Of a stretch of DNA of 64,000 nucleotides, positions 11,217-22,735 are shown piece after piece (positions within the stretch are counted from its first letter, which is position 1; every line of letters starts with the position of its first letter). The DNA comes from Mesorhabditis belari. Its lineage: Eukaryota > Nematoda > Chromadorea > Rhabditida > Rhabditidae. Under the pieces are notes generated by a model. The model was not told where the DNA came from and made no database searches. It saw nothing but the letters and a program-made list of their open reading frames with translations. A program made the position numbers and the translations under genes. The stretch lies in the NCBI GenBank assembly GCA_958450365.1, contig CAUEEP010000732.1, positions 3,225,001-3,289,000 of the forward strand, in the 5' to 3' direction.

Positions 11217-12034
11217 GATGGCACCTTTTCTTCTCATCTACTTAAAACCTTCGTCGGAACTTTTCTCAAGATGGGAGAAGTCAACATCGACGACATGATG
11301 AGCCGCCTTCTCAACATTTGAATCGCCGGAGGACGTTTGACATTGGTGCTTTTTGCGTGGGTGCTTTTGGCTTTCTTTAAAACTTGATCGTTGTTTTGGA
11401 ATTTTAACGCGCGGTATTTTGCTGGCTTCTTTGGCTTGCTCTAGGACGAGTTTTGTTGCTTAACAACAATTCGAAATTAAAGAAACTTTGCAGAAGGCTT
11501 CATTTTAATTGTTTTGTTTAGGTTTCAGAGGACAAGCTGGAGTCGCTGTGTTGCCTAGCAAAGAATGTCTTTATGCATCAACCATCACTCACCGAAGTTG
11601 GCCCACCAATTGTTGTTTGCGAGGATATCCATGGGCAGGTATGCTTATTTGAAAGTACTGTGTTTATTGTTGTTGGTCTTTAGTATTCCGGCCTGTTGCG
11701 CATCTTCGAGAAGATCACTTTTCCACCTGACGCCAATTTCATCTTCTTGGACGACTATGTTGACCGTGGCCAGCAGAATATCGAAATATCATTTCGCTCA
11801 GGTTTGCTACAAAATCAAGTGCATATTATCTTTATGATTATTACGATCAAGCATACTTCTTTAATTTAGGTAGCCTGAAAGCTTCTTCATGCTTCGCGGC
11901 AATCACGCCTGCCCGTCTATCAATCGCGTTTACGGTTTCGATGAGGAGTGCAATCGTCGCTACAAGAGTCAGCGTTTGTGGCAATGTTTCCAAGACACGT
12001 TCAATTGGATGCCTCTTTTCCTTAAAAGTTAGGT
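11217..12034 (+). pseudogene. PP1-like phosphatase pseudogene, copy A (N-terminal part)
   Basis: Fragment of a PP1-type serine/threonine phosphatase gene that keeps its introns. Exon 1 encodes MGEVNIDDMMSRLLNI, then an in-frame TGA before IAGGRLT. Exon 2 gives LESLCCLAKNVFMHQPSLTE and VCEDIHGQ. Exon 3 gives [20 protein letters not shown] and [12 protein letters not shown], then shifts frame. Exon 4 gives [19 protein letters not shown] and stops near FNWMPLF. The motifs GDIHGQ and GDYVDRG have lost their leading glycines. Sequence from 11217 to about 11818, introns included, looks identical to copy B, then diverges abruptly. The C-terminal half is missing. Confidence 0.8.
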
Positions 12035-12504
12035 GGATAACCAAATTTTCGCCAAAAACCAGTTTTTGCACTCGAATTTGCTTCGAAATGGACCTAAATT
12101 GTGTCTTCAAGAGATAGAAAAATGAATAATAAATATTTTCAATTTAGTGCCAATTGTAGGTCAATTCATTTATAAACGCTAGCAGAAAAGTGTCCAAAGA
12201 TTTATGCAAAGTATATTTTCACTACAAATAGGCGCTTATTTTTACTCTAGTTTTTTTTACATTTCTTATTGCTGGTTCATAATGAGATTCATATTAAACA
12301 AATGCAACAATCACTATCTGTTTCGTTTATTGTGAATAGTGTGAGTAGTATATAAGTACCATTTCTAGGGCAGCCCATTCCCTCAATTTTCACGTCTCGC
12401 TGTTTAACTTCTTTTTCCGATCTATTTTCATTATAAAAACACCCAAAATGCTATGATTTGATGGGATTTTTCAATGGGGGATTGGGACAAAGCAAAACAA
12501 AATT
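12035..12504. other. Intergenic and X1 3' flank
   Basis: The right part, about 12370-12500, is the 3' flank of X1 and is similar to the flank downstream of X2 at 25990-26090. The left part shows no feature. Confidence 0.45.
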
Positions 12505-15098
12505 TTATTCAGTAGAACAATTACATGGAAGGGTAACACAAATTGCTTTCAGAACATTCTGTTGCTCAGTTGTATAACCCCGGCCTGAGATCTCAAGTCC
12601 ATCGCTCACATCAGGTGATTGTCTATCGGCGCAAGGATTGGAGAGAATCTTGTCAACTATCTTTACAACTCGCTCAGCAGTGGATCGAGGAAAGTAGGAG
12701 CGCACTTCCTTGTAGAATGTGGAATCATTGTCGAGAATCCATTTCCATCGGTCTTCCCGAGTACCCCGTCTGATAGAAGCCGGCATCATGAAATCTTGTT
12801 TTCTAAAATTTAAGAAATTGAAAATTATATAGAATTTAAATCTATGTTTTTAGTAGGGCTCAGATTATTATATTTGAAAAAGACGAAAAAGTAATCAGAA
12901 AAGTTCACAAACCTTTCAAGCCACTCGATAACACCTCTAGCACTTAGCTCTGACTTGGATCGAAGGAGTTCATCGTTGACATGTTTCTAGAATATTGACA
13001 TTTTATTGGAGGGCCACTTTTTTTTCTTCAAAATACTTTTTCTGGGGTAGTTTTATGCGTAGATTCCGAAAAACGCAACGAGAGCTTGTGCAAATGAGTT
13101 TCAAGGCTCAAAAGTGCGCGCTCATACAGTCTGATGAGAGGGATAGACATAGGGAGGAGGTCTAAAAATGGTCTCTCAAAACATTTTTTGAAGCCAAAAA
13201 CACTTCTTCTGGCATACCTAGAGACTTTAACCTAGAGATTACGTTTCTGATCAAATTCGAGAAAAATAAAAAAATTTTGTTTCCAAATTTTGACCATGTG
13301 AGTCAAAATCTCAGAAATCTTTTCAATTTGCCACTACCAGTCAATTTAAGTTAGAAAATGAATATTTAGTGGTTAAAAATGGTTTTAGCTTTAGTTTTGA
13401 CCTTGAAAAATGCCCCAATAGTCGATAGCTTGGGCTCCAGATAGTGAAGCAATACAGGGTGGCGCATAATTACGGTAACTTTTCATGTCCAGTTTATGAC
13501 ACCGAACCGTATAGTTAATTGAGTATTTCATACTTTTTATGTTTTTGTTTTTGTTGTTTAGATTATTTTTAAGCTTTTATCTCAAAAATTTATGTTCTAA
13601 TTTAGAATGGCGAAGAGTTCTCCTCATCGAAACTCGATCATCGCTCTTCACAGACCAGGAGTTTGCGCCGTCAACATTTCAAAACGTTTGGGGGTATCAA
13701 AGAAGGTGGTTTCGACTTCAATCAAGATATACAAAGAATTGGGAACAAATTTGGAGCGTCCTGGACGCGGACGTCATGTCTCAGTGACCACAAAAGCCAA
13801 CATTGACAAAGTGAGAAAGCGGGTGAAACGAAACCCCAATCGATCGGCTCGCAAAATGGCCAAACAACTGACAATTTCACGACGATCGCTGGGTCTAATC
13901 ATGAAAACGATCTAAAGCTGAAGCTCGACAAGCAATCCAGAGGACAATTTTTGTCAGACGCGGCAAAGAAGAAGAGAAAAGTTCGATTGAAAGCGCTTTT
14001 GCGACGGTTTCAAGGTGGAAGACACGGATTTTGTTCAGACGAGAAGGTTTTTACTGTCGAGCAGTTGCTCAATAAGCAAAATGATCGAATTTACTCGATT
14101 TCTAAGCCCAATAAGGTCGTTTCTCGCACTGGGCACCCTCAGTCTCTCATGGTGTTTGCGGGTATCACGGCTGATGGCAGGACCGCACTAATCTTTGTCC
14201 CCTCTGGAATTACCATCAATGCAAAAAACTATTTGGACATTCTCAAGACAAAAGTTCTTCCCTGGGCCCAAGGACATTTCAAGACCAAGCCGTGGACATT
14301 TCAGCAAGATGGTGCAAACTTGGCTCAAGAACAACTGTCCCGAGTTCATCAACCTAACTCAATGGCCACCATCATCACCGGATCTTAATCCGCTTGATTT
14401 TTCTGTCAGGAGGGTTCTTGAATCAAAGGCCTGATCAAAACCACATTCCACGTTGAATTCTTTGAAGAATGCGTTGAAAAAAGCATGGAATGGGCTTGAT
14501 GTACCCTATTTGGGCGCTACGGCCGACGCCTTCCCCAAGCTTCTCGGTGAATGCGTCAAAGCCAAGGGAGCTAAGCTAAGTTTGAAATCAAATAGTTCTT
14601 ACTTTTTCGATATGACAATCTCTTCTTTAGAATATAACAAATAATTTATTTTTGATTTCTGGCTCTACAGCTTGATGATACTGAGTTAACGTAATTATGC
14701 GCCACCCTGTACAATATACAAGCGCGCACTTTCGAGGCCAGAAACTCGGCTTCAAATGGCTTTTTCCTCTTATTGTCTTTTTTGGAATCTACGCATAAAA
14801 TTACCCCAGAAAAAGTACTTTTGAAGAAAAAAAAGTGTCCCCCCAATTAGGATAGTACCCCAGTATTAAATTTATAGTATTAAAGAACATACCAATTGCA
14901 TTTCTAGCCTTCTATTCTTCGCAGCTATTTCCACCAGCTCTTCGTTCACCTCTTTCAGCTGCACATCCGTCTTCAGACACTCCTTCTCCCAATAGCCTCG
15001 ATCACTAAAAAACGATACCATAATATACAATAAATTATATTATCTAAATACCTTTCTTCGTCCGAATTGTCCTTCTTCTTCCTCTTGTTGGACGCCAT
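12505..15098 (-). CDS. Unrecognised four-exon gene family member X1
   Basis: Predicted 176-residue protein of unknown function. Exons are 15052-15098, 14893-15004, 12913-12986 and 12505-12802; their total is a multiple of three with no internal stop. It starts MASNKRKKKDNSDEE (basic, acidic), continues with a likely coiled coil (YWEKECLKTDVQLKEVNEEL), then a conserved C-terminal module with RWKWILDND, STAERVVKIVDKILSN and TEQQNVLKAIC. No signal peptide or membrane segment is seen. X2 and X3 share the exon plan. Intron 2 is swollen to 1.9 kb by a MITE with a transposon nested in it. Exon 1 and the upstream flank lie in the large inverted-repeat arm. A small nuclear or adaptor protein is possible, but this is a guess. 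Confidence 0.7.
13003..14857. mobile_element. MITE with a nested transposon, in X1 intron 2
   Basis: Palindromic element with termini containing TTCTGGGGTAGTTTTATGCG and GCGTAGATTCCGAAAAA at both ends in inverted orientation. It is the same family as 18594-19051 but in the opposite orientation. A 1255-bp DDD transposon is inserted in its middle, which separates its halves. The outer boundaries are approximate. Confidence 0.65.
13455..14709 (+). mobile_element. Tc1/mariner superfamily (maT-like) element, decayed
   Basis: A 1255-bp element with terminal repeats CAGGGTGGCGCATAATTACG and flanking TA. The transposase is broken into frames at 13607-13915, 13951-14388, 14195-14434 and 14453-14644. 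The order is right: N-terminal HTH (RNSIIALHRPGVCAVNISKR), first catalytic Asp in FCSDEKVFTV, second in WTFQQDGAN, third in SPDLNPLDFSV, then a C-terminal block DAFPKLLGECVKAKG. The aspartate in the third position and the LNPLD context point to a maT-type DDD family rather than Tc1 DDE. A stop after the HTH region and a frameshift or small deletion after QQDGA make it inactive. Confidence 0.85.
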
Positions 15099-15360
15099 AT
15101 TGAAATTACCTAAAATGATTAGCAATAAGAAAGGAAGCGAACACTAAAGTTAAAGCTACTAAATATAAATGAAATAAATTGTAGAATTTCAGATTTAAGA
15201 GCAGTTAAGTCTAAGCTCTATAAAATTCATCAAAGTAAAAGCTGGGGATAAAAATGAGAGTTCGTTTAATAAGAAGCATTACGCCAAAACAAAAAGTGTG
15301 GTTGGAAAAATTGATGGGGCTTTGACAAAAAAAAAATTTCTTCGAAAAAAGTATCGACTA

Positions 15361-15652
15361 CGCGACTGTACGGGGGCGGTGCTCTTCTATTAGAGTATTT
15401 ATGGTAGGTATGGTGCAAAACTGGCTTTTTGGGATTTTTGGGATAAAATTAAAACTTTCTACTAGCATCATAATGCATCATAAACCCTACTAGGATAAAT
15501 GCAATTTATAGGTTTAGGCTTCTTGAGAACTCTAAGCTCGATGTTTCACATTCTGATGTTGCTACCGTAAATACTCTAATAGAAGGGCATCCCAAAGGGG
15601 GAGGGAAAAATTAGAAGCGCATGCGCTTCTATTAGAGTATTTACGGTACTAA
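15361..15652. mobile_element. MITE of the TACCGTA group
   Basis: Copies of CTTCTATTAGAGTATTTA(C/T)GG in direct and inverted orientation at about 15384, 15565 (inverted) and 15624, plus the CGACTACGCGAC motif at its left. The identical mirror copy is at 24607-24898 in the right arm. Confidence 0.55.
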
Positions 15653-15857
15653 TTTCTTTGGAACCAATCGCTTCACAATTATAGAACCATTAAATATAAG
15701 TTACCATAAGGTAAGAGGTAGACCTAATAAAATCATTTGAAATTAGTAGATATTAACAGTTGCAATCTTCAAATTGGTAGATTCAAAATTGGTTCAAAAT
15801 ACAATCTTCGAACACGCAATTTGTATTTATCCGTATTGAAAGAAAATTCAACTGTTT

Positions 15858-17523
15858 AGATGGCACCTTTTCTTCTCATCTACTTAAAACCTTCGTCGGA
15901 ACTTTTCTCAAGATGGGAGAAGTCAACATCGACGACATGATGAGCCGCCTTCTCAACATTTGAATCGCCGGAGGACGTTTGACATTGGTGCTTTTTGCGT
16001 GGGTGCTTTTGGCTTTCTTTAAAACTTGATCGTTGTTTTGGAATTTTAACGCGCGGTATTTTGCTGGCTTCTTTGGCTTGCTCTAGGACGAGTTTTGTTG
16101 CTTAACAACAATTCGAAATTAAAGAAACTTTGCAGAAGGCTTCATTTTAATTGTTTTGTTTAGGTTTCAGAGGACAAGCTGGAGTCGCTGTGTTGCCTAG
16201 CAAAGAATGTCTTTATGCATCAACCATCACTCACCGAAGTTGGCCCACCAATTGTTGTTTGCGAGGATATCCATGGGCAGGTATGCTTATTTGAAAGTAC
16301 TGTGTTTATTGTTGTTGGTCTTTAGTATTCCGGCCTGTTGCGCATCTTCGAGAAGATCACTTTTCCACCTGACGCCAATTTCATCTTCTTGGACGACTAT
16401 GTTGACCGTGGCCAGCAGAATATCGAAATATCATTTCGCTCAGGTTTGCTACAAAATCAAGTGACTATTTAATCGTTACATTATTATAATCTGGCATGGG
16501 CGAACTACTTTGATTTTAGGTACCCTGAAAGCTTCTTCATGCTTCGCAACAGTCACGAGTTCCCGGCTATTAATCGTGTCTGCGGCTTCTACGAGGAGTG
16601 CAACCGTCGCTACAAGAGCCAGCGTCTGTGGCAATGTTTCCGAGGCACGTTCAACTGGATGCCTCTTTTCGGTCTCACATCCTCTGCATGCACGGTGGAT
16701 TCAGCAAATCGAACAGCCGCTGTTTTTTCTGTTACTTGCCTGTTTAAAGTGTGCTTTTAGCAACTTGACTCGTCCTGAAGACTCAAACAATTCATCAATG
16801 GCATCGAGCTTCTCCGGACTGATCCCGACAACTGGGTCAAGGTATTGCATCTTGTGGTGCTCTTAATTATAATTCTTTGTTCAGGGCTGACAGGCTGTGG
16901 ACCCGTGGAGTTGCGTATGTTTTTTGACAAGATGTGGTGGACTTCTGTGAGCGGAAGAACATCTCATGACCCGCGCTCTTCAAGTCGTTCAAGACGGATA
17001 CAGGTTCTTCGCCAACCGCAAAATAGTGATTTTAGTTTTTAACGTTGAAAGTGGAAATGATTTTACTTAACCTTTTGCTTTAGGTTGCCATCTTCTCTGC
17101 ACCCCACTATTGCGTAAAATTCGACAACTCGACAGCCACCATGAAGGTATCACATTTCTTCTCAACTCATTGCACGAGGAGTGTTAAGTTAAATTTAATT
17201 TGTTTTTAATTTGTTTTCTTTAGGTGAACGAAAATCTCCGACGTGTACCACCCAACTGCCAGGGTCGTGCGAATGGAGCAACAGGAATAAATCGTTTTCT
17301 TATCGACGGCTCTTCTCGCCTTTTCAATGGTTTCTTCATCATTCTGTCTGCCATTCGATCAGGTGCTGCTTGTTCTCATGTAAACATTTTTGTTGACTTC
17401 CGGGTGGCAATAAATCGTTTTCATGAATCATTTGTAAAATTTAAGATACGAGCGGGAAATCCGCCTACGGTGTTCCCACTCGTCGGAGCAGTATGTTCTT
17501 CAATTGAGCCTGTGAGATCTTAA
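15858..17523 (+). pseudogene. PP1-like phosphatase pseudogene, copy B (longest)
   Basis: Nearly full-length intron-bearing relative of PP1 catalytic subunits. In order: MGEVNIDDMMSRLL (15914), [100 protein letters not shown] and VAIFSAPHYCVKFDNSTATM. Defects: in-frame TGA after SRLLNI, a frameshift before CYKIK, a shift around MPLF/ILCMHGG, and altered metal/phosphate-site motifs (EDIHGQ, DDYVDRG, RNSHE instead of GDIHGQ, GDYVDRG, RGNHE). The related C. elegans phosphatases are testis- or germline-enriched; whether this copy is transcribed is unknown. Confidence 0.8.
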
Positions 17524-17645
17524 GACAAATAGAAACACAATTTATTATAAACCACAATTGGAGATTACACAATTACATTACACAATCACAATTCACCGGA
17601 TGAATGATGATACGATGGACAAGTGCGAAAGGTTGAAAACACTCA

Positions 17646-18525
17646 TTAATTGTTATCGCTCTCATAGGAATGTTGAAGAGCCTCACAAATGGTACAAAGA
17701 AAATCCTGCTGTTGACGAGTAAAGTATCTAGAGACCTTAACGGGGAAATTATTGTTGTGATTATTTTCTTTGATGTCTTCAAAATTGTGTATGTCACGAC
17801 TGAGGCGGTCGAAAAGATCCACGGCTATGCCTCCAAGGGCCCGAGAACTGGGAATGCCATTAGGATTGTATTGCCACAGGGCACAACGCTGGAAATCTGG
17901 ATCGTAGTCTCTAATCCATTGCCATTTTTGCCTCCTCGTTTTCGATTCATTTCCGGCTTGGGCTCGGGCACTAAAATTTAAGAAATTGAAAATTAGATGG
18001 AATTTAAATCTAATTGCTAAGGCCTTAAAAGTTAAACTATAACGACTCAAATGTCAAATCTTTCCTAGCTTCTAGAAAGAAGAATGAGTTTAGTAGAACT
18101 TAGTTTATAATATTTGAAAAAGATCAAAGAAGTAATCAGAAGTAAATAAGTTTACAAACCAGCGTTCTTCGAACCTTTCCATGATGGCTCTTGCGGATAG
18201 CATGCCTTCCAGTTCGAAGCTTCTCCTTCTCTCGGCTTCGAAGCTTCTCTCGGCCACTCTCTAGAATATTGACATTTTATCAAGAATTTATAGTATTAAG
18301 GAACATACCAATTGGTTTTGAAGGACTAGAATTTGTGTTGCTTGTTGAGCCAGATCTTGGCCCCTCTTATCTAGGGCGTTAAACATCTTCTCGTATTCCT
18401 TTTTCCAATAGTCTTCCCCGCTAAAAAAGATAGCATAATATACAATAAATTATAGTATTTAAATACCTGCTTGGGTTTACCTTCTTTCTTTTGCGGTGGG
18501 GCGACGTCGATGGAGACGAGCTCAT
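17646..18525 (-). CDS. Unrecognised gene family member X3
   Basis: Predicted 198-residue paralogue of X1 and X2. Exons 18467-18525, 18309-18420, 18160-18260 and 17646-17970 give 597 bases with no internal stop. It starts MSSSPSTSPHRKRKKVNP, then a helical stretch (DYWKKEYEKMFNALDKRGQD), a charged exon 3 (RVAERSFEAERRRSFELEG), then QKWQWIRDYDPDFQRC, where WKW has become WQW, and a C-terminal FTRQQQDFLCTICEALQHSY. Exon 2 is 112 bp in all three members, but this copy is more diverged. It is convergent with PP1-like copy B, 123 bp away, and lies in the spacer between the two large arms. Function unknown. Confidence 0.7.
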
Positions 18526-18593
18526 CTAAAAATTGAAACTCATATATAGGGTTTCCAAAAAAAACTTTGTTTCAAACTGCTAAAAAACTTTGG

Positions 18594-19051
18594 TACTAGG
18601 GTAGTTGGGGGTGGGGGTCAATTTTTTTCGACAAAACCACTTTTTCTGGGGTAGTTTTATGCGTAGATTCCGAAAAACCCAAGAGCTAAGTAGAGGCAAA
18701 ACAAATAGGAAAAATATTTTGAGATTTTGGTTCATGTGGGGAATCACATGGTCGAAAATTTAGAAATTTTTTTATTTTGCTCCAATTTGATCAGAAACGT
18801 AATCAGTAGGTTAAATTATGCCAGAAAAAGTGTTTGAGAGACCTTTTTTACACCTCTTCCCTCTCATCACACGATAGAAGCGAGCACTTTGGAGCCCCGA
18901 AACTTGGCTTAAAACGCCTTTTCCCGAGCTCTCACGCCTTTTCCCGAGCTCTCGTTGTGTTTTTCGGAATCTACGCATAAAACTACCCAGAAAAAGTGGT
19001 TTTGTAGAAAAAAAATTGACTGTCTCCCTCCCTCCCTCAACTACCTTAGTA
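18594..19051. mobile_element. MITE, same family as 13003-14857
   Basis: About 455 bp with long imperfect inverted termini: CTAGGGTAGTTGGGGGTGGG at the left and a degenerate complement (CCCTCCCTCAACTACCTTAG) at the right, both followed inward by TTCTGGGGTAGTTTTATGCG-like sequence. Internal sequence matches the other copy in reverse orientation. It lies upstream of X3 and has no coding capacity. Confidence 0.7.
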
Positions 19052-19407
19052 AAAATGTTAGTTCATATATTAACGATAATCTGACACCACGATGCCAGTA
19101 GAAAGTTTTAATTTCAAATAAAATTTTAAAAAACAAAGCAAACTGACCTCTTTCCAAAGTGTTGATGTAGAGAAATGATTTCTCTAGGAGCATCTTTCCT
19201 TAAAAGTAGCGATTAAATGCAAATTGCCAGCGTTTGATGCAAAAATTGTAAGAAAGTACCTCGGTTTATTTAAAGTTTAAGACAATTCCAGCAAATCCTT
19301 CTCAGACTTCGGATAAATCCCTAAATTTAAATCGATTACCAAACTTTTCGTATAGCTAGATTAATTTTCACCTTTATCCACCCCAATTAATAAGCATAGA
19401 TAAAGTG
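19052..19407. other. Non-coding spacer
   Basis: No exon or repeat could be supported between the MITE and PP1-like copy C. Confidence 0.4.
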
Positions 19408-19651
19408 CTTTGATTTTAGGTACCCTGAAAGCTTCTTCATGCTTCGCGGCAATCACGAGTGCCCGGCTATTAATCGTGTCTGCGGCTTGTACGAGGAGTG
19501 CAACCGTCGCTACAAGAGCCAGTGTCTGTGGCAATGTTTCCGAGGCACGTTCTGGATGCCTCTTTTCGGCCTCGCATCCTCTGCATGCACGGTGGATTCA
19601 GCAAATCGAACAGCCGCTATTTTTTCTGTTACTTGCCTATTCAAAGTGTGC
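19408..19651 (+). pseudogene. PP1-like phosphatase pseudogene, copy C (central fragment)
   Basis: Starts at the intron end CTTTGATTTTAGGTACC shared with copy B and covers [36 protein letters not shown] and [14 protein letters not shown]. Here the RGNHE phosphatase motif is intact, unlike copies A and B. It lacks three bases before WMPLF, and ends abruptly at 19651 where sequence shared with the second SIAH locus begins. Confidence 0.75.
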
Positions 19652-22600
19652 TATCGAATGACCAAAGAAGAGTGCTACTTTTTTTGCGATACTTCTCTAT
19701 TTTGTGCAGTACATTGCTGCTCAGTTTGCTACTTGAGCTAAAAGTTTCTTGTCTTTGCTGAGCTAGAGAAAATTAAACAACTTTGCGGTTTTGATTTGTC
19801 ACCTCTTGAACTCTTAAATTCATTGGTTAATTTAGAGTGAGCAAACGCGTAAGACATTGTGCGAATCTTAAATATCAATCATGTTGATTGCTACTTATCT
19901 TTTTTGTTCAAATTTTTCTTTGAGAGTCGTTCTATTTGGTTGCTTCACGAGCTTTTTTAGGATAATCGCTTGGGCTTACTCCAAAAGGATGTCTTTTTCT
20001 AATGGTCCGAATGGACTGCCACCAGGTAAACTAGATGATTGTAAAAATTGTTGAAACTTTTCTTTAGGTGGGGGTACCGGTGGTGGTGGATCTGGGAACA
20101 ACTTCCATATTCCGAGTTCACGAGAAAGCTGCAATTCGCCCGTGCTGTTGCAGGTAAATTTCGGCAAGCATCGCACTTTGTTCAAGATTTAGAACTTGGA
20201 AATAATCGTATGGTGGCGTGCTTACTTTTGAATTCGATTTCATAACGCTTGTTTTTTAGGGAATCGCTACTCCGCAGACGCAAAAGAGCATGGCTCGCGT
20301 TCAAGGAAGCGCTCCTGCGGGTAATTTTTAACCTTTAAGAGCGGTAATTAATCAATTATAAAGTAAAAGTTTGCCTAGAGGTTCTGGAGAGATTGATATG
20401 GGATATTGTATAATTCATTAGTATTAAAGTGCATCTTTTTACTTTAACTCTAAAGTTTCCATTAGCTGGCGTTTTCATTTTCTTTTCTAAACTCATTCAA
20501 GACGGTTCTATATTTTTTTATTCGCTAGACATGCCTAAATCGCTCCGGAATTTGTCAAAAGTTGGCAAGCTAGCGAGAGAAGTGTTTTGGGATCTAAAGT
20601 AGTTGTTTAGTTGCCGTTGCCAATCTCACGACTGGTTCTTCCACACAAAGCGTGGCACCTGTGACAGCAGTTGGACCAACGGATTCGCTGGATTGTAGTG
20701 CAGAGGTAAGTCAATTGGTTTATTAACCGTTTTGTTCTGTTTATCTAGGTTTTATCTGCCTTTGAATGTCCGGTCTGCCTCGAATACATGCTTCCACCCT
20801 ATTTGCAATGCCAAAGCGGACACCTTGTTTGTGGGAACTGTCGACCGAAGCTACAGTGTTGCCCTACGTGCCGCGGCCCTACACGTATAGTTTTTATTTA
20901 GTACAAGACAAATTAAAAGTTTAGCAAGCATCCGAAATCTTGGACTTGAGAAGATTGCAAACACGGTGAAGTTTCCCTGCAAGTTCAGCAATTCTGGATG
21001 TGGATCGATATTTCATCATTACGATAAAGTGGACCACGAAGAAACGTGCGAGTTCAGGTGAGTGTTTACTTTGAAGATGACGTATAAGGTACGTAAATTA
21101 TATGTAAAAACTTGTTCTTTACAGACCCTACAGCTGCCCTTGCCCTGGTGCGTCGTGCAGGTTAGTTTGTTTGGGTTTTTGGTAAACTAATAGATAAATA
21201 TTTAGATGGCAAGGAGCCCTTCAAGAAGTGATGCCACATTTAATTAAGATCCATAAGAGCATTACGACTTTACAAGGTATTTTTAGCTGATAAATATAAA
21301 TAATGTTCTCTTTAGGCGAGGACATTGTCTTTTTGGCTACCGACATCAATTTACCGGGTGCAGTTGATTGGGTCATGATGCAGGTTAGCTTTGATTTGCA
21401 ACAATAGACTAAAAATTTTTAGAGCTGCTTTGGATATCACTTTATGCTAGTACTCGAGAAGCAGGTATGGCTGAACTTTGACTTCCGGACTCCTTGTTTT
21501 AGGAAAAGTTCGAGCAATCGCAGCAAATTTTCTACGCCGTTGTTCAACTGATTGGAGCCAAAAAAGAAGCAGAAAACTTTATCTACAGGTATTAAGAAAC
21601 TTTAACGAACAAAGCACTGGGGTATTTAGACTTGAATTGTCAACTAATCGTCGTCGCCTTGTATGGGAAGCCACACCGCGGTCCATTCACGAGGGAGTAG
21701 CGCACGCCATTTCACAATCCGATTGTCTTGCTTTTGATACACCAACCGCTCAACTTTTTGCCGAAAACGGGAACTTGGGTTTGTTTTTACATCTTTTAAC
21801 AAAGTTAGGTTCTAGGTTTTGTACAGAGTTTCTCAAAGTTCCATTATTTTGCTACTTTGAAAGAGAAAATACAGAAATTCATCCCTTAAAGGATTAAAGG
21901 CTCGTTTATCACCTAATATTTATTTTCTAGGAATAAATGTGACCATTACACAAGTCAACGAATCATTGCGATGATCGATTGTCGCTTCTTTGCGAAAGCT
22001 TTCCGGTGAGAGTTCACAAATCAGCTTCTACTCATCAAATCAAACTACTCGTCAAACTGACCAATTACACATTAATAGCTGCTATCTATTTTGTTTTGAC
22101 TAAATTTCAAAACATATCTTGTCGAACAACTCCAAAAATGTTGTTCTTTTTCATTTGTGAAGGAGATTGTGTTACCTAGTAGGTCAATCTAAATCTTTCC
22201 GCAACTTATTGTGCATAAATATGTACTTACCTACTTTTCGTGCCAATTCTCTCGAATTTGATCTGGTTTTAAATGGTATGCCTTCATCGTTTTCGCTGAT
22301 TATGTTCACTACAGAATTTTATTTCGTTTTTTTTCTTGTAAGTTTGTGACATTGTTAAACTGTGTTTATTAAATAAATTGTGACTAACGTTGAAAAAAGA
22401 TAAAACACCATCTGTTTAATTTAAAGCATTGTCTTTATTTGCAAGAGAAAAAAAAGTTTGAATAGTTTACATTTAATGAAGGTAAATCCGTTGTTTGATA
22501 TTTTCTATACAATCTGATCACTCTATATTTAGGGCTCGCTCGGCATATGGAGAAGGAAGGAAAAAGGGGGTCGTTGGGATGGATGTCGACGTAGCATCTG

Positions 22601-22676
22601 TACTCGGTGAGAAAGGGAAGAGTGGAAATCCCCTCCATGCGCACATTATTGATTGAGCCAGACGCAGTAGGGCATG
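19652..22676. repeat. Direct duplication unit 1 (SIAH block)
   Basis: About 3.0 kb sharing order and near-identity with 27588-30565, from TATCGAATGACCAAA to GCAGTAGGGCATG, with scattered substitutions and small indels. Its right end coincides with the start of the right inverted-repeat arm at 22675. Confidence 0.85.
19989..21974 (+). CDS. siah-1: SIAH-type RING E3 ubiquitin ligase, intact copy
   Basis: Seven-in-absentia homologue, a RING E3 that ubiquitinates partners for proteasomal decay. Thirteen exons (first 19989-20025, last 21931-21974) sum to 1044 bases with no stop: 347 residues. N-terminal low-complexity part [13 protein letters not shown] with Gly/Ser run; C3HC4 RING with [30 protein letters not shown] and [12 protein letters not shown]-type zinc fingers ([30 protein letters not shown]); then the substrate-binding domain ([63 protein letters not shown]) ending [13 protein letters not shown]. 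All zinc ligands seen are in place. It is a direct duplicate of 27922-29865. Its upstream flank is cut at 19652 by a PP1-like fragment, so its promoter may be missing. AATAAA near 22371. Confidence 0.9.
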
Positions 22677-22735
22677 TGTAATGTAATTGTGTAATCTCCA
22701 ATTGTGGTTTATAATAAATTGTGTTTCTATTTGTC

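Larger units (their letters stand above)
15005..17584. repeat. Left arm of a large inverted repeat
   Basis: About 2,580 bp that is the reverse complement of 22675-25254. Every position checked pairs with a constant coordinate sum of 40259, so no length change was found. All predicted frames in the two arms are identical. It contains exon 1 and upstream flank of X1, a TACCGTA-type MITE and PP1-like copy B. Left of 15005 the match drops to diverged homology; right of 17584 it stops. Confidence 0.9.

Noticed and set aside
11033..11224. 63-residue hydrophobic minus frame
   Set aside because: No splice context, no family resemblance; lies just before a duplication boundary.
16510..16866. 118-residue frame [20 protein letters not shown] as a new gene (also mirrored at 23393-23749)
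   Set aside because: Out-of-frame reading of a PP1-like exon; the correct frame gives [17 protein letters not shown].
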